Source: Holacanthus passer
Taxonomy: Eukaryota; Chordata; Actinopteri; Pomacanthidae
NCBI GenBank assembly: GCA_025331565.1
Contig: JAFREQ010000030.1
Span: forward strand, 6,138,001 to 6,202,000
DNA length: 64,000 nt
Direction of reading: 5' to 3'
Part shown: piece after piece, positions 49,594 through 60,954 of the stretch
Numbering within the stretch: the stretch's first letter is position 1
Layout of the letters: every line of letters starts with the position of its first letter
Notes under the pieces: model-generated
The model's input: the letters and a program-made list of their open reading frames with translations, nothing else
Told to the model about the DNA's origin: nothing
Database searches by the model: none
Position numbers and translations under genes: made by a program

Positions 49594-50289
49594 GGTAGGT
49601 TGGTAGGTTAGTACACTTATGCTGTTTGAGCAATGGTGACCCTACTCTGAATGCAATTAAACAAACCATTTGCTATCAAGCTGTCACTCAAGAAACACCA
49701 TATGATGAGTAGAGGCATTTCCCAAGAAGAGCTGAATCCAAATTATTGAAGGGAAGATGAATGGAGCCATGTAACAGGAAATTCTTGAGAAAAATCTGTT
49801 CCATCCACCAGGATGATGAGGATGCGATGCGGGTGGACCTTCCAGCAGAACAATCCAAAATGTACTGCAAAGAAAACTGTCAACTGCTGTGGCAAGGAAG
49901 ACGAAGGAAGGAAAGGAAAATAAAGGTGCTGGTGTGACTCACTTCAACCCAATAGAAGAAAATGAAGATCAAGATTCACCAGTGGGCTCCCCAGAATCTT
50001 CAAGATTTCAAGACTCAAGAATGGGCCAAAATCCCACCTGAATACTGTCTTTGCAAATAAAGGCTTCTCTACCAAGTATTAAATACATTTCTGTTGGCGT
50101 GTTCAATACTTTTTCCTATGTCATTCCAGTTTATTGCACACAGCTTTTATTGAGCTAAAACCAATGTCTGGTCTAAAGATCATGTGAATAGTTGAAATGT
50201 TGATGTGATGAATACTTACTTTTACCCCATTGTATGTCATTTTTCATGCAAAGGCCAGTGTGACAATGGTCTTGCATAATGTTGCTTGC

Positions 50290-50635
50290 TTGTGCGTTGA
50301 GGTCAAGGCAATTATTCATGACACTGTTATAAATTCATTTGACAGTGTAATAACACTTATAATGGTAACAGTTATAATGGTCTCATGACAGCCAATGTAA
50401 AAACCAGTCACATATGACAGTTTAATGTAATGTTAACACATAAAGCTAAATAGCTTCTACTAGGCCTGCTATGGTATGTTTGTGACAGGTTATGTTGTCG
50501 TGAATCGTGTCAAGCCGTCATAACAAAGACATCTCAAACAATGTCAACTTGACATGACATGACAGCAATCATAAAGATTCGTTCACATTCATGACAGGTG
50601 TCATGTCATGGTTATGACAGTGTCATGTCTTATGC
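50290..50635. repeat. TGTCATGACA-rich repeat block
   Basis: Many copies in both directions of short words tgacatgacatgacag, atgacaggtgtcatgtcatg, ttataatggtaacagttata. Strongly self-complementary. It ends about 57 bases from the exon 8 donor. I recall similar TCATGACA-rich repeats in fish but cannot name a family. Confidence 0.55.
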
Positions 50636-50691
50636 ACACCCCTTCACATAAAGTGTCCCCACAAATCTTATAAAACTCCCCAGTAGCTCAC

Positions 50692-50878
50692 ATGTTACAT
50701 GCAGGTAGAGCACGGTGTTCTCTGAGCCGAGGCTGTTCTCCCCAGTGGCAGTCACTCGGTAGATTCCCACAGCTTTGTAGATGTGTTTGATCCCGTCCTC
50801 AATGGAGCTCACGTTGGAGTAGGTCAGAGCGTGGCCGTCTCCAAAGTCCAGCGTGATGCTCGTCCTCGCCCCGTCGCC
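50692..50878 (-). CDS. sorcs1: sorcs1 window exon 8: PKD domain core
   Basis: 187 bases, the longest exon here, phase 0 to phase 1. It encodes GDGARTSITLDFGDGHALTY, SNVSSIEDGIKHIYKAVGIY and RVTATGENSLGSENTVLYLH, VT. LDFGDG with the later HIYKxxGIYxVT is the standard PKD signature (WDFGDG-like plus HTYxxxGxYxVT). Acceptor gtcctgtgcag; the donor t|gtgagc splits a Cys codon. A TGTCATGACA-rich block lies just past the donor. Confidence 0.96.
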
Positions 50879-51693
50879 CTGCACAGGACAAACACTTTCA
50901 GGGAATCTGCAGGTCCCTTTATCACCCACAGATTCACTTTGTAGAAACCTGTTATATTTCACTTCACAAGCACAGAGCATTTGGAAAAGATGTATAAAGA
51001 TATCCTAGAGCTTGACACTGGAAGGGTCAGACCCTTGTCACTATAGTCATTCATGCTATAAAGCAACAGCACCGTCTGATCAAAAGCAATAAACTCTGCA
51101 AACAGATTAGATTTTTCGTTCTTTATTTTTATTGTGGTTTAATTAATTCATTTCTGAACTTTCAATTTCCAGATTTTACTAGTCTGGTTGTTTTGGAAAG
51201 TGCCGTGTAAATAAAGATGGTTAATAAAAGCCAGCGTGCAGCTCCTTTCAGTACCTACAAGTGAAGGTCTGAGTTGTATGCATGGATGTATTATGGATAC
51301 TGTAAGTGACTCAAAAATTGGCAGCAAGGCTGAGTGCCGGCGCCATATCCAGCTCTATTGCCATGGTTCGATGGCAGTGTTGCTGTGTCACTATGTCAAA
51401 GGGCAGCAAAGGTTATTAGTGCAGTTAATGAAGATTTTACACTCTTAAACTGGGTCCTATATCTTTGTATTAGATTCTAACATGAAACATTTTGTACGTT
51501 CAGTGTTAGTGTGCAAATACAGTGAGTGAAAGGTGTGATTAAGAATATAGCATGGTCAAAGAGGAGTGTCATTTTGTCGTTTCCATAGAAACAATCCAGC
51601 CAGGGGACATTTTCTAAAGTGTGGTGAAGCAGGAGGCACAGCTGCCAACATCAGCCAACTGCAATTCCATACTCCATGTGAAGCACAGCTTAC
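50879..51693 (-). other. sorcs1: sorcs1 intron 7
   Basis: 815 bases; nothing recognised. Confidence 0.85.
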
Positions 51694-51865
51694 CTCCTCC
51701 AGAAAAACGAGGAAGGTGACATTGGCGCCCAGTGTGGCCGTCAGTGTGCCCTCACTGGTGACCAGGTGGAGACCTTTGGGTGCTTGGATGGGACATTGCT
51801 GCCGCCTGGCTGTGTACTCCGTGCTGACTCCAGCTGTACAGTTATTAGAGACCACTTTTCTGTAT
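51694..51865 (-). CDS. sorcs1: sorcs1 window exon 7: end of 10CC, start of PKD domain
   Basis: 172 bases. It encodes YRKVVSNNCTAGVSTEYTAR, then RQQCPIQAPKGLHLVTSEG and TLTATLGANVTFLVFLEE. NNC and QQC are cysteines 9 and 10, which completes the ten-cysteine count. NCT and NVT are sequons. The PKD fold begins near GLHLVTSEG. Acceptor tacctcag, donor gtaagc. Confidence 0.95.
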
Positions 51866-53173
51866 CTGAGGTAAAAAAAAACAAAAACAAAAAAAAACAC
51901 ACAAGTTTATATGGCTGATTGCACATGCAGTCAAACACAGAATTCTGTCCCCCTGAAATAAATAAAACTGTCATTGTGAAAAGGGCCAGAAAGCCTGATG
52001 GTGTCGAAGTAAATGAGAAAATGGGAGAGCGAACAAACCCTTTAACAATTCATTCATGCTGTGCTCAAATAGAAAATGTGAAACTGTGCCACCACAAACG
52101 TTATACTTAAGTTATGTAAATGTATACTTAAGTATATGTACTTATGTATATGTATACTTGAAGTTATGAACCTTTCCTTAGTTATGCTGCTATAAACCTA
52201 GAGTGTTGCAAGATTTCCCATGATGTACTGAGGTCCTCTCTCTCTCTCCATCTGTACGCATTCTTATCCCATTAGTGAATGTTACTAACTCAACATCTCT
52301 TCTTCCCCACAGTTGTGTGCTTTCTTGTCTCTCCCTTCTCTCCTCCTTTCACCTTCTGCAGCTACAAGTCTAAGCCACATACTGCCCCACTCATTCTTCT
52401 TCTTCTCATTATTATTATTATTATTATTATATTACATCTCTATGTGGAATTTGCATTGTGCTACAGTGTGTTCTCTTTCCTCCTGCTCTCTCTCTCTCTT
52501 TCTCTCTCAACTAAACTGGTCAAGGCCAAGTGGGGTCACTGTAAATAATATTATAGAGAGTATGGTCTAGACCTGCTCTATATGAAATGTGCCTTCAGAT
52601 AACTTCTGTTATGATTTGAATGTAGACAAAATTGACTCTATAACACATTGGACAACAAGTTACAACAAACACAGTGAAAACTTCTTGCTATCTTTGTGTT
52701 GCTGTAAGTATCTGAAATGTTGCTTCTGTAGCAAGTGGGTGTAAAAAGAAATATAAACAAGGTTCCCTTTAAATCTAAAATGTGCACAGCATGGCTGTGT
52801 CCAAAATGATTTCCTATTTACTACGTACTGCACCATATTTACTGTCTGTCGTTTTATTTGAAGTGAAGGAAAAAAATGTACACACACTCATAGTACTTTA
52901 AAAACACTCTTACATGAACAGGATATTGCATCTTTCACTTACACTTTCCTGACATGACTTGCAAGCACTGTTTCTCCTACAGTAGATCACAGATCAGTAC
53001 CAATGCTTTATACTTGCTGGTTCATGATTGTTTTTAAAAGTGAATTTTTGATCATTCATCTAACATTTTCCTCAGCTTGTCCCTGTTGTCCCTCAGAAAC
53101 TAATTAATGTACCCTGAGCTATTCAACTCAAATGCACCGTTCATTTTACCCACTGCTCCCAGCCTGTGTTTAC
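51866..53173 (-). other. sorcs1: sorcs1 intron 6
   Basis: 1308 bases. It holds TTC/ATT trinucleotide runs (52392-52430) and TC-rich sequence (52482-52508). Confidence 0.85.
52392..52430 (+). repeat. (TTC)n(ATT)n trinucleotide run
   Basis: About four TTC units then about seven ATT units. Confidence 0.9.
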
Positions 53174-53287
53174 CCAGTGCTGTTAAGGAAAGTCATCCCT
53201 GTGGTGCAACTCCTGGACATCGACGATGGATGGAACCAAAAGGCGGGGGTGCACTTGCCGTTGGTCCGTCTCTCGTAGCCATAATCA
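53174..53287 (-). CDS. sorcs1: sorcs1 window exon 6: 10CC module
   Basis: 114 bases. It encodes (C)DYGYERRTNGKCTPAFWFHP, then SSMSRSCTTGMTFLNSTG, with cysteines 7 and 8 and an NST sequon. Acceptor gatcattacag; donor GG|gtaaac leaves two bases of Gly that the next exon completes. Confidence 0.94.
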
Positions 53288-54845
53288 CTGTAATGATCCA
53301 AGCAGACAAAAACAGAAAAAGTGATCCAAACAGGAACCACAGAGGAAATGATGGCACGACAGGAAATTCTAAAATGAGACACATAAAATGATCAAAAGAT
53401 AATGAGATATATAAACAGCACGTAAATTTAATATCATTATAGTACCAACTTCACAGCAGTTACAGCTACTGTTCTGTGCCACTTTGGTGCTTCATAAACA
53501 CAACCCATGAGTTGTTTGTCCTACAAATTAAAAGGCAGAGCAGTGCTGTGTCCCCAAAATGATATGGACAAATTGCCCCAATTAGTGCAACATGCACATA
53601 GATGCAAAAGTGTTGTGATTGTTAATGAAAGCTATTAGGCTCGGTGATTTATGGTTTTGATGGTGCTTATTCCGAGAGCTGCCTCACTCAAGAGACCTGC
53701 AGATTCGGGACCAAAGCGAGAAAAAAAAAGCAACGTTAATACTGCTAATAATTCAAAGAAGGCGGGTTGTGAGGATGTGGAAAAACATTCTCTGTGACTG
53801 CAGCTGTAATATAAAGAGTCAATACAGCAGCTACAAAAGATACTGTGAATTATTATTTTTTTCCTCTGAACACTTTGTCCTTCAAGTGGTAAACGATGGC
53901 ACACATTCAGGTAACAATTGAATAACTAGTAATGTGAGCCCTGCAACACATGCGCACACACACACACACATTTTGCCACCATTTATAAGACTGAGGCTCA
54001 GTGTCAAATGCATGAGAAACACCTTGGTAAAAAACACTTAACTTCTGCTAATTGTTGTTCTTACTTTTGTATTCCGTCCTTCGAATGATAGCGTATTCCC
54101 TGTTATGCAAATTCCAGTGTGCATATACAAAGAATAAACTTTTTCCCCCAGAAATTTCAAAGGTTTTTCAATCTCTTTGCCCGTTTTTTCTTGTTTTGTT
54201 GGATCACTGTAAAAGCTCATTTAACTCTAGTTCATTTATAAGTCTCCTTTCCTCAACCAACATAAAGATTTTTGCACTTACTTTATTTTTTTGAGATTTG
54301 TATGAAATATAATAAATCATGCCAATTATATTTTCACTGTCGAGTAGTGCACAACAGACATGTCAGTATTTTCTTTATTTTTATATTCTAACATTGGTTA
54401 GGAATAATGTCTTAGAAATGCCTACATGGCTCACAGAAGGAGTTGTGTAGGGACATAGATTACACAATCTGTATATAGTGTGTGAATGTGTGTATACTCT
54501 TTGCTTTTTCACACCCATTTTTTAAAAGACTCAAACATGTCAGTGTGCAAACCAAACACACTTCTTTACTGTGCTCTTGATGTACACTGTTGTCCCAGAG
54601 CGCAATTCATAAAAGACATTCTTACCAGTGCGACAAATGGGTATTCGTCCACAGTTAAAAATGTAGTCCTAAAAAATCTGCTATTGTTGTCTGTTTGAGT
54701 ACCAGTGGCTAAAAACTACAGTGCCCAGTTGTTTTAGCAAATCATTTGGCCTCGAAACTACTTATCTATGAGTAGTAGGAACTTCAGTAGGAACCAACAG
54801 GCTCAGGAGACAGAGCTGTGAAAAAAGTGAAACTGACTTGCAGAT

Positions 54846-54900
54846 ACTACTACTACTACAACTACTACTACTACTACTACTACTACTAATAATAATAATA
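54846..54900 (+). repeat. (TAC)n(AAT)n trinucleotide run
   Basis: About fourteen TAC/CTA units with one ACA interruption, then AAT units. On the minus strand it is the 3' tail of the LINE fragment. Confidence 0.9.
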
Positions 54901-55335
54901 GTAACAGTTTTTATTTATATCACACTTTTGTTAACCATGTTACAAAGTCCTTTTCAAAATATAAATATAATCAAAAAAGGCAGATAAAATGGCCAAAGGA
55001 CATGAGAACAGTGGAATAAAAACAATAAAATAATGAGATACAAATAAAAACATGCAGTGTATCAAACATTTCCCAATACTTTCCCAAAAATCAAAGTTTT
55101 ATGAAGAGATTTCTAGAAGCTAGAGATTTAGTGCGTCTTGAGTTTAGTAGGCAGAGAGAGTCACAGACTGTGACATGGGACTAACAAGCAGGGCTCCATC
55201 CATGGATCTTAATGGTCCAGGGGGCGCATACCAAGTCAATAAATCGCAAATGTATTTAGGTGCAAGGCCGTTTAAGGCCTTAAACGTAAGCAATAATGTG
55301 CATGTTGCAGATGGTGGTGAGCTCAAAGAAAACAA
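54846..55335 (-). mobile_element. LINE C-terminal fragment and 3' tail (CR1/L2/Rex1 group)
   Basis: Minus-strand frame at 55335-55144 has LLTFKALNGLAPKYICDLL, then APPGPLRSMDGALLVSP. This is the C-terminal end of fish LINE ORF2, where LKALNGLAPxYIxDLL and LRSSDxxLLxxP are conserved. Downstream is a noncoding tail ending gtgatataaataaaaactgt, then ATT/AGT repeats to 54846. It is 5'-truncated, as usual for LINE insertions, and on the same strand as the gene. Confidence 0.78.
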
Positions 55336-55839
55336 ACCAGAAAAAAAACTGATGATTGATCAAAACCATTTTGCTTTCTCTTTGTTTGAAGTTTTAATGG
55401 CAGAGACATTCCAGAGTTGCAGTTTCAAACTCATGTCAACCATATTTGAAAGGAGACAATGTTTGTTGAATCTGAAAATTCATTATTGCACTTTCAATAT
55501 TGCACTTGAGAGTTAAAGTTGAGGGGCTCACAAGAGACAAATTTAAAAAAAAAAAAAAAAAAGAATGGTCAAAAAGGAAGCAAGCGAGGCTGAGATATCC
55601 TGACTTTTAGTTCCTAGTTTTGATCAAAATACAAAAAACCTGGATCTTACAGTTGTTATAAGGCACCAGTCCATCTATTTCAAATCCCATGCCCCAGTTT
55701 GTAAAACAGGCTTTGTGATATAAGCTTGTAGTGTCTAAGCGTAGTGCAAAAATTGGTGGAATTCCCCTTGAACAACCATCCAGAAGGAATACAAATGGGA
55801 CTGATTGTGGGATGGTTTGAAAGAGAAAAGTGGACTTAC

Positions 55840-55973
55840 CATTCAAAGTCAGCCTCTGTACAGTCACAGGGGCCCGACGTCATCGTCACAGAGTACGTCT
55901 TTCCCATAACACACCTGGATGTGGGCTTCAGCTTCCGGTAGATTCTTTTCACTCCCATGAGGCACGGCTCACC
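55840..55973 (-). CDS. sorcs1: sorcs1 window exon 5: 10CC module
   Basis: 134 bases in phase 0, ending inside a Cys codon. It encodes GEPCLMGVKRIYRKLKPTSRC, then VMGKTYSVTMTSGPCDCTEADFE(C). It carries cysteines 2 to 6 of the module (the sixth is completed by the next exon). Acceptor gggcccatag, donor gtaagt. CTEADFEC resembles SORCS1 more than SORCS3. Confidence 0.94.
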
Positions 55974-58337
55974 CTATGGGCCCAATTCCACGAGAGAACC
56001 GAGGGGAAAGTCACATAGACAGAGTTCAAAAAAGGGATCTGCTCTTGCCATCATAAATAATTTACATGATGCTACCAAGCATGTGTGCAGCACATTGTGT
56101 GTGAAAAGCACCATTGCCTTACTTCAGCTTGCTGTGAATTCCAGTTCAGCGGATATTTACGGGCCTGTGCCGTGTGGTGTGCTAAACTCAACAACTGTTC
56201 CTCCGTCTCAAGTGTCACATTGGTGAATGTGCTGCTTGAGTTCTTTTTAAAGATTTTTTTTTTTGTGATATTGAGATGAATGAATAAGAAGGAGCTTCAG
56301 TTGCAAAAGCTGCCAGCACCCAATCCATTTTTAGCCGCGTATCTATGCGTGGGGAGTGAATATAAAATCAGTTGGTGTATGAAAAGATGAGAAGATAACA
56401 GCAGTCTGTTTCGCTGCATCCTCCACTACGCTGATGCTCTGTTTTTTATTACCAGGACATTCTGTCTTTGTGCATTAGGTGTCAGTAGTGAGATGCTTTA
56501 AAAAAATCTGGCTGTTTCCACAAATAGACTCCCAGCTTGTGAAAATGTCCTTAACTTTCCCAGTGGTCTTAAAACACAAAAGCTGTCCTCTGTTTTGAGG
56601 TAGTGTTCAGTTTATTTCTGCAGCAGACTATGACCTACTCTACGTTTAGGCAGGTTAGTTCTGTAATTGGCTTGGACTCTTGTTGTCTTCCATGCTATAT
56701 GTTTTGATCATTAGCCTGCTCTGAGCATATGGGTGTCTAAACCAATTACAGAACTGGGCCATGAATAAAGGCATGCACTAAGTCTCTGGCTCATCTTCAG
56801 GCCTGGCCAGGTTGAAGGGTTTTCGGGCAGGTTTAATGTATGCAGGGTCGGCTTGCTCAGAGCATCAGCAGGTATCGGCGTAAGTGCTCTGGGAACTGAG
56901 AGACATCCAGCTTCAGTGGACTCACTACACAGCCAGACTAAAAGCAGAGACGGCCATCCAGTGATCGCACATTACCCTGACGGTGAAGCCTGCTGTTTGA
57001 TCAAGAGGCCTGCTTAGACTAACCTTTGTATCAACCAAACCTTAACAGGCACCACTACAGAGAAGCTCCACAGACTTTAGATGATTTCATTTTCCATGAA
57101 GGAACTGACATCTTATTTTGATAATAATAGCTCATTAAGTCAAAACTTTAATCCTCTTTAGGGATTTTGTTTGCAGCAGAAAGGAGTTGTGTCCATAAAA
57201 AGAGTGCTGAAATTAGATATGTTGGCTGTGTCAGAACTCACTCCCTGCCATCTTGAGCACACGATTTACTTTATGCAATTTAATTTGAGTTATTCTATGG
57301 GCCATTAAACCAGAGCCTCTATTTGGACTGATTGATATTAAGATTTCTTTTCGGAAGAGTCAAAAGAAAATATGTCCTGATCGTGTTCTTTTGTTCTTCA
57401 TATTGATCTGCATTTTTCATATCGAGCATTTAAAGTAAACATTTAAAGTCTGATCTGTTATTTACTTTAATTATTTTTTGTTTATTTGAAGAAATTTGAA
57501 GTGTCCTATAATATCTTGTGTGATATTTGCAGAGAGAAGAGTGAGTGTAGAGCTGCTGTGGATGAAAGCTTTGGAAAAGAGTCACACAGCCTCCCTTCAT
57601 CTGCAGTGTGAACCAAGTACTTCAGTTCAAGTGGAACCAACAGCAGCACTTAACAGTGTTAACCTGCAGAATGTTACTGAAACAGATGTGAAATGACCCC
57701 TAGCATCATGGGGCCCTGCTGCTTTGTATGAGGAAGGCCCATCATCATCATCATCATCATCATCATTATTATTATTATTATCATTATTATTGAATTCAAT
57801 TCATTGTATCATCTGTTAACTTATCATGAAGCATATTATTCTAACAGTCCATGTAATAATCCACTGAGCAACAGGGAGATATCACAATTCTAGGCAGTCC
57901 AATTTCCCGGCTTATAACAAAACTGTAATTATACAGTATAACCTGCCAGTGATGGTACCAAATGATAATGGTTGCAATTATCTTATTACTGTCTTCTTAC
58001 TGTTACTAAATCCAGTGTCTGTTTTTAGGAAATATTGAATTAGTCATCAAGAGAGTGGTTTTGGACAAAGCAATAGACTATTTTCAGCAGCCACATTATT
58101 TAAAAATTGAAACCAATTTAGAAAAACATAATAATAATAATTATTATAATTATAATCAATTAAGTCATTTGTTCACAAATATCATATTACATTAAAGGCA
58201 TGTTAAGCTTCTACGAAAAAACAAGTGAAATTAGTTTCAGATTGTCTTTTGGCTTTAGATGTAGATTTCTCCACCAACCGTCACAAACGTGTGATAAACA
58301 AGTCTAGTCTTTATTTCTGTGCTGGCATGGAGCATAC
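55974..58337 (-). other. sorcs1: sorcs1 intron 4
   Basis: 2364 bases. It has an ATC/ATT run (57740-57791); no mobile element recognised. Confidence 0.85.
57740..57791 (+). repeat. (ATC)n(ATT)n trinucleotide run
   Basis: About nine ATC units followed by ATT units with one TCA break. Confidence 0.93.
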
Positions 58338-58455
58338 CTGGTTGTGTAGGTGCCACGTCTGATAATCCGCCTCTGTACACCTCCTGTTGAAGATGGACCT
58401 GAAGTCTATTTTCACCAGCTGCCATTCTGAGCGATGACTGACGTGGCCGAATATC
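58338..58455 (-). CDS. sorcs1: sorcs1 window exon 4: propeller end and start of 10CC module
   Basis: 118 bases. It encodes (T)IFGHVSHRSEWQLVKIDF, RSIFNRRCTEADYQTWHLHNQ. The Cys of NRRC is the first of the ten cysteines of the 10CC module that packs under the VPS10 propeller. Acceptor attttccag, donor gtatgc. The surrounding longer open frame (58255-58797) is not all coding; only this stretch has family similarity and splice sites. Confidence 0.95.
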
Positions 58456-60269
58456 CTGGAAAATAGCCATGCTACTTGTTATATACAAAACATGCTGCAG
58501 ATAATGATCAGTATGTTTGGTGCTGGAGTAATGTTGTATGTTTTTCTTATTGACCAAAGTCAACAATGAATTGATCCCACTGACAAGATACAGTATCTTA
58601 TTCCTCTGTGCCATATACCCCATTTTTATTAAACTTGTAAAAACACACCAGTGAACTACACCTTTGCACTGGGTGACATGTTCCTTTGTTACAATGAATC
58701 TGACCACTGTAGTTCCCAAATAGCTGATCCCACATACATCATTCACACAACACCACACCAAATGCGTATTGATCTGCAGCCGAAAATAGTCCCGCAAACT
58801 TCAGTGCCCAGCTGTTTCAGACTGAGCCCTTTCAAAAGGTGAAAAAGTCAATCAGCCGAGGAAGTTAGAGAGCATTGAAAGATTCAGAAAAAAAACTAGT
58901 AAGTGGACATTGGGTCAAGGTGTATATCTGTAACTGGTTTTAAAGATTGAAGTCATTACTAGGAACAAATGGGTGTCTACAGAGATGAATTAAGCGTGGG
59001 TGCTGTTTGATCCAATTTTTTTGAATTTTATGCAGAATATTGGTGCCTTGAAACATTGTTGGCTTTGTTGGCTTACATAGGCTTTGTTAACGGTAAATGA
59101 ATAGAGAAGAGTGCCAGCCTTACCCTTAAATAAATAAAATAAAGCCTGGAATATAATGCAGAATCTGTTTTTTGTAGTCTTGTTTTGTTATGTTTTTTTT
59201 TCTAGTTTTAATTGAATACATTGCTCTTGAAAGCATTATTTCTTCTGAAAGCCTAATCATGATGAATATCCATCTTTTTTTTTTTTCAAATGGTTAAAAA
59301 GAAAAAACAGAATCCAAGGTTACGAAACTAACCAGATAAATATTCTATCTCCAGCTAAATTGAGTGGGTGTGTTTCTCTGCAGTGACCCCCCCCTCACCA
59401 TTCATACCACAACATATTTATCACAATCAATCTGTCAATTAGCTCTCGAGGCACCGGACCGTGACAGGCACTTACTGTAAAAATGAGTACAAATTGATAA
59501 GAAAACAGTCCATGATGGTCTTATGAAAACTAATGGTGGTGGTGTCTGCCAGTTGAGAGGCTCCGTGTTCGAGAACTTATTCCTGAAGCTTCCAGCATTG
59601 TCTTTACGCTGCCCCCTTCCCCCGCAAACTCTCTTTTCTTCACGTTGAGAATGTTTTCCTATTCTCTCTCTCCCTCTCTGTCTCTCCAGCTGTGCCCTAT
59701 CACTCTCCTGTAGAGCCGACTACAGAGCTGACTGTCAGTCTGTCATTTATGGCAGGTGTCATGAAACATTGATTTAATGGCTGTGGAAACCCTTTGGTAA
59801 CACATCCCAAAGTCCTAAATCTCTGCTGCACTAAGGGAGTAGTGCTGTGTCATACCATATGCACGTACTCCAGCTCTGGGCTATTCTAATAATAAATGTG
59901 AAAGAACACAAAAGGAATCTTCATAAATCTGGTTTCTGAGGACATGCCGAATTGCTGCTCTTCCCAATTTTTAATGCTGTTAAAACTTTTTTAAAGCAAA
60001 GTTTCTTGTCTGTTTTCTCAGGATTTTTTTTTTTCATCATTTTGATCATTTCCATTCATGTTCTTCAAATGGACAGTCACGCTGTCGCTGCCTGCTAAAG
60101 CATTGATCTCCTGTGATCATAATCTGGAGGCAGCCAGTTTTGATGTTGGGTAGACCTTGAGAGAAATCTTTTTTATTCATGAAAAGGAAAACAGGCAGTC
60201 AGGAATGCTGAATCGAGCTGGCTTAGATATAGATGCAAGCAGCACGGGCTCGGGTTAAGGCAGACAAGA

Positions 60270-60333
<64 letters not shown>

Positions 60334-60404
60334 GCTATCAGCTGTTACTTTGATTCTTCAGTGTGTTTGTTAGAATTCCATGTTGACAAATCTTTGTCAC
60401 TCAC
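58456..60404 (-). other. sorcs1: sorcs1 intron 3
   Basis: 1949 bases, including poly-T (59275-59287) and a long CA run (60274-60330). Confidence 0.85.
60274..60330 (+). repeat. (CA)n microsatellite near exon 3
   Basis: About 28 CA units after a CGCG start, 74 bases inside the intron from the exon 3 donor. On the transcribed minus strand it is a long TG run. Confidence 0.97.
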
Positions 60405-60512
60405 GTCATGATGAGAGTCTCCTCCCCAGGCTCTCCCAGCACCCCGTCCACGAACAGAGGCGTGTTGGTGAAACTGTACTTGTTCCACTGCCGCCCTTCG
60501 TCAAAGCTCAAC
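60405..60512 (-). CDS. sorcs1: sorcs1 window exon 3: last VPS10 propeller blade
   Basis: 108 bases. It opens with the G that completes Trp, then LSFDEGRQWNKYSF (another Asp-box, SxDxGxxW) and NTPLFVDGVLGEPGEETLIM. GEPGEETLIM favours SORCS1 over SORCS3, from memory of the family. Acceptor gtgttcccag; donor gtgagt at 60404. A 57-base CA run sits 74 bases beyond the donor inside the next intron. Confidence 0.95.
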
Positions 60513-60862
60513 CTGGGAACACAAACAGCTGTTGCACATAGACTGTATGCTCAAGCTAATGACCCTGAGAGCTGTCTAACAACTTTATTTCATATTCCGC
60601 ACAGGGCTGAGGTGCTCTGCTCGATGAACACTGATCAGGAGAAGCCAGACTCATTAAGGCTTCAAACACAGAAAGGTGAAATTGAATGACAATTGTCAAA
60701 GCAGAATTCTCCATGGCTGGCGGGTTTCCTACCCAGAATAATATCGTCCCCTAGCTCGAGGACAAACTCATTTGCCTTTGTTTGACTAACTTAAGACTTG
60801 CAGCTTCCTCCAATGGAATTAGTCATGCTGTGACAAATGGCGTCTCTGTCATAATGACTCAC
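60513..60862 (-). other. sorcs1: sorcs1 intron 2
   Basis: 350 bases, the shortest intron here; nothing recognised. Confidence 0.88.
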
Positions 60863-60954
60863 CACAGGTGTCGGATGGGAAGCGGAGTGTGTCTTATTGC
60901 GACTAAGGCTCCTCCTTGGTCGAGATACAGCACTGCATATTCCTCGTCAAAGAT
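60863..60954 (-). CDS. sorcs1: sorcs1 window exon 2: VPS10 propeller
   Basis: 92 bases in phase 0, ending with the first two bases of a Trp codon. The translation runs IFDEEYAVLYLDQGG, ALVAIRHTPLPIRHL(W), a highly conserved propeller strand set of the SorCS group. Acceptor tctgtccccgcag and donor gtgagt are both strong. It joins WRQ of the previous exon without a gap, as in vertebrate SorCS receptors. Confidence 0.95.

Larger units (their letters stand above)
49271..50234 (+). mobile_element. Tc1-like DNA transposon remnant with inverted ends
   Basis: Left end tacagtgcaggaagtaagta (49271) and right end cttacttttaccccattgta (to 50234) are inverted copies. The subterminal words at 49341-49360 and 50162-50181 (ttagaccaga and its complement) are also inverted, so arms are about 70-90 bases. 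The middle holds decayed Tc1 transposase words: TFQQNNPKC near 49837 and FNPIE near 49943, in different frames. They match the family's FQQDNDPKHTA and DLNPIEN blocks. It begins and ends with TA, as Tc1 elements do. A LINE tail sits inside (49546-49593). Confidence 0.8.
48623..50691 (-). other. sorcs1: sorcs1 intron 8
   Basis: 2069 bases, almost half of it taken up by a Tc1-like element, followed by a TGTCATGACA-rich block near the exon 8 donor. Confidence 0.85.
53288..55839 (-). other. sorcs1: sorcs1 intron 5
   Basis: 2552 bases. It contains a CA run (53955-53970), a second LINE fragment (54846-55335) and a poly-A (55544-55562). Confidence 0.85.

Noticed and set aside
58255..58797. 180-codon open frame taken as a whole gene
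   Set aside because: Only 58338-58455 carries SorCS similarity and is bounded by splice sites; the rest is intron read-through.
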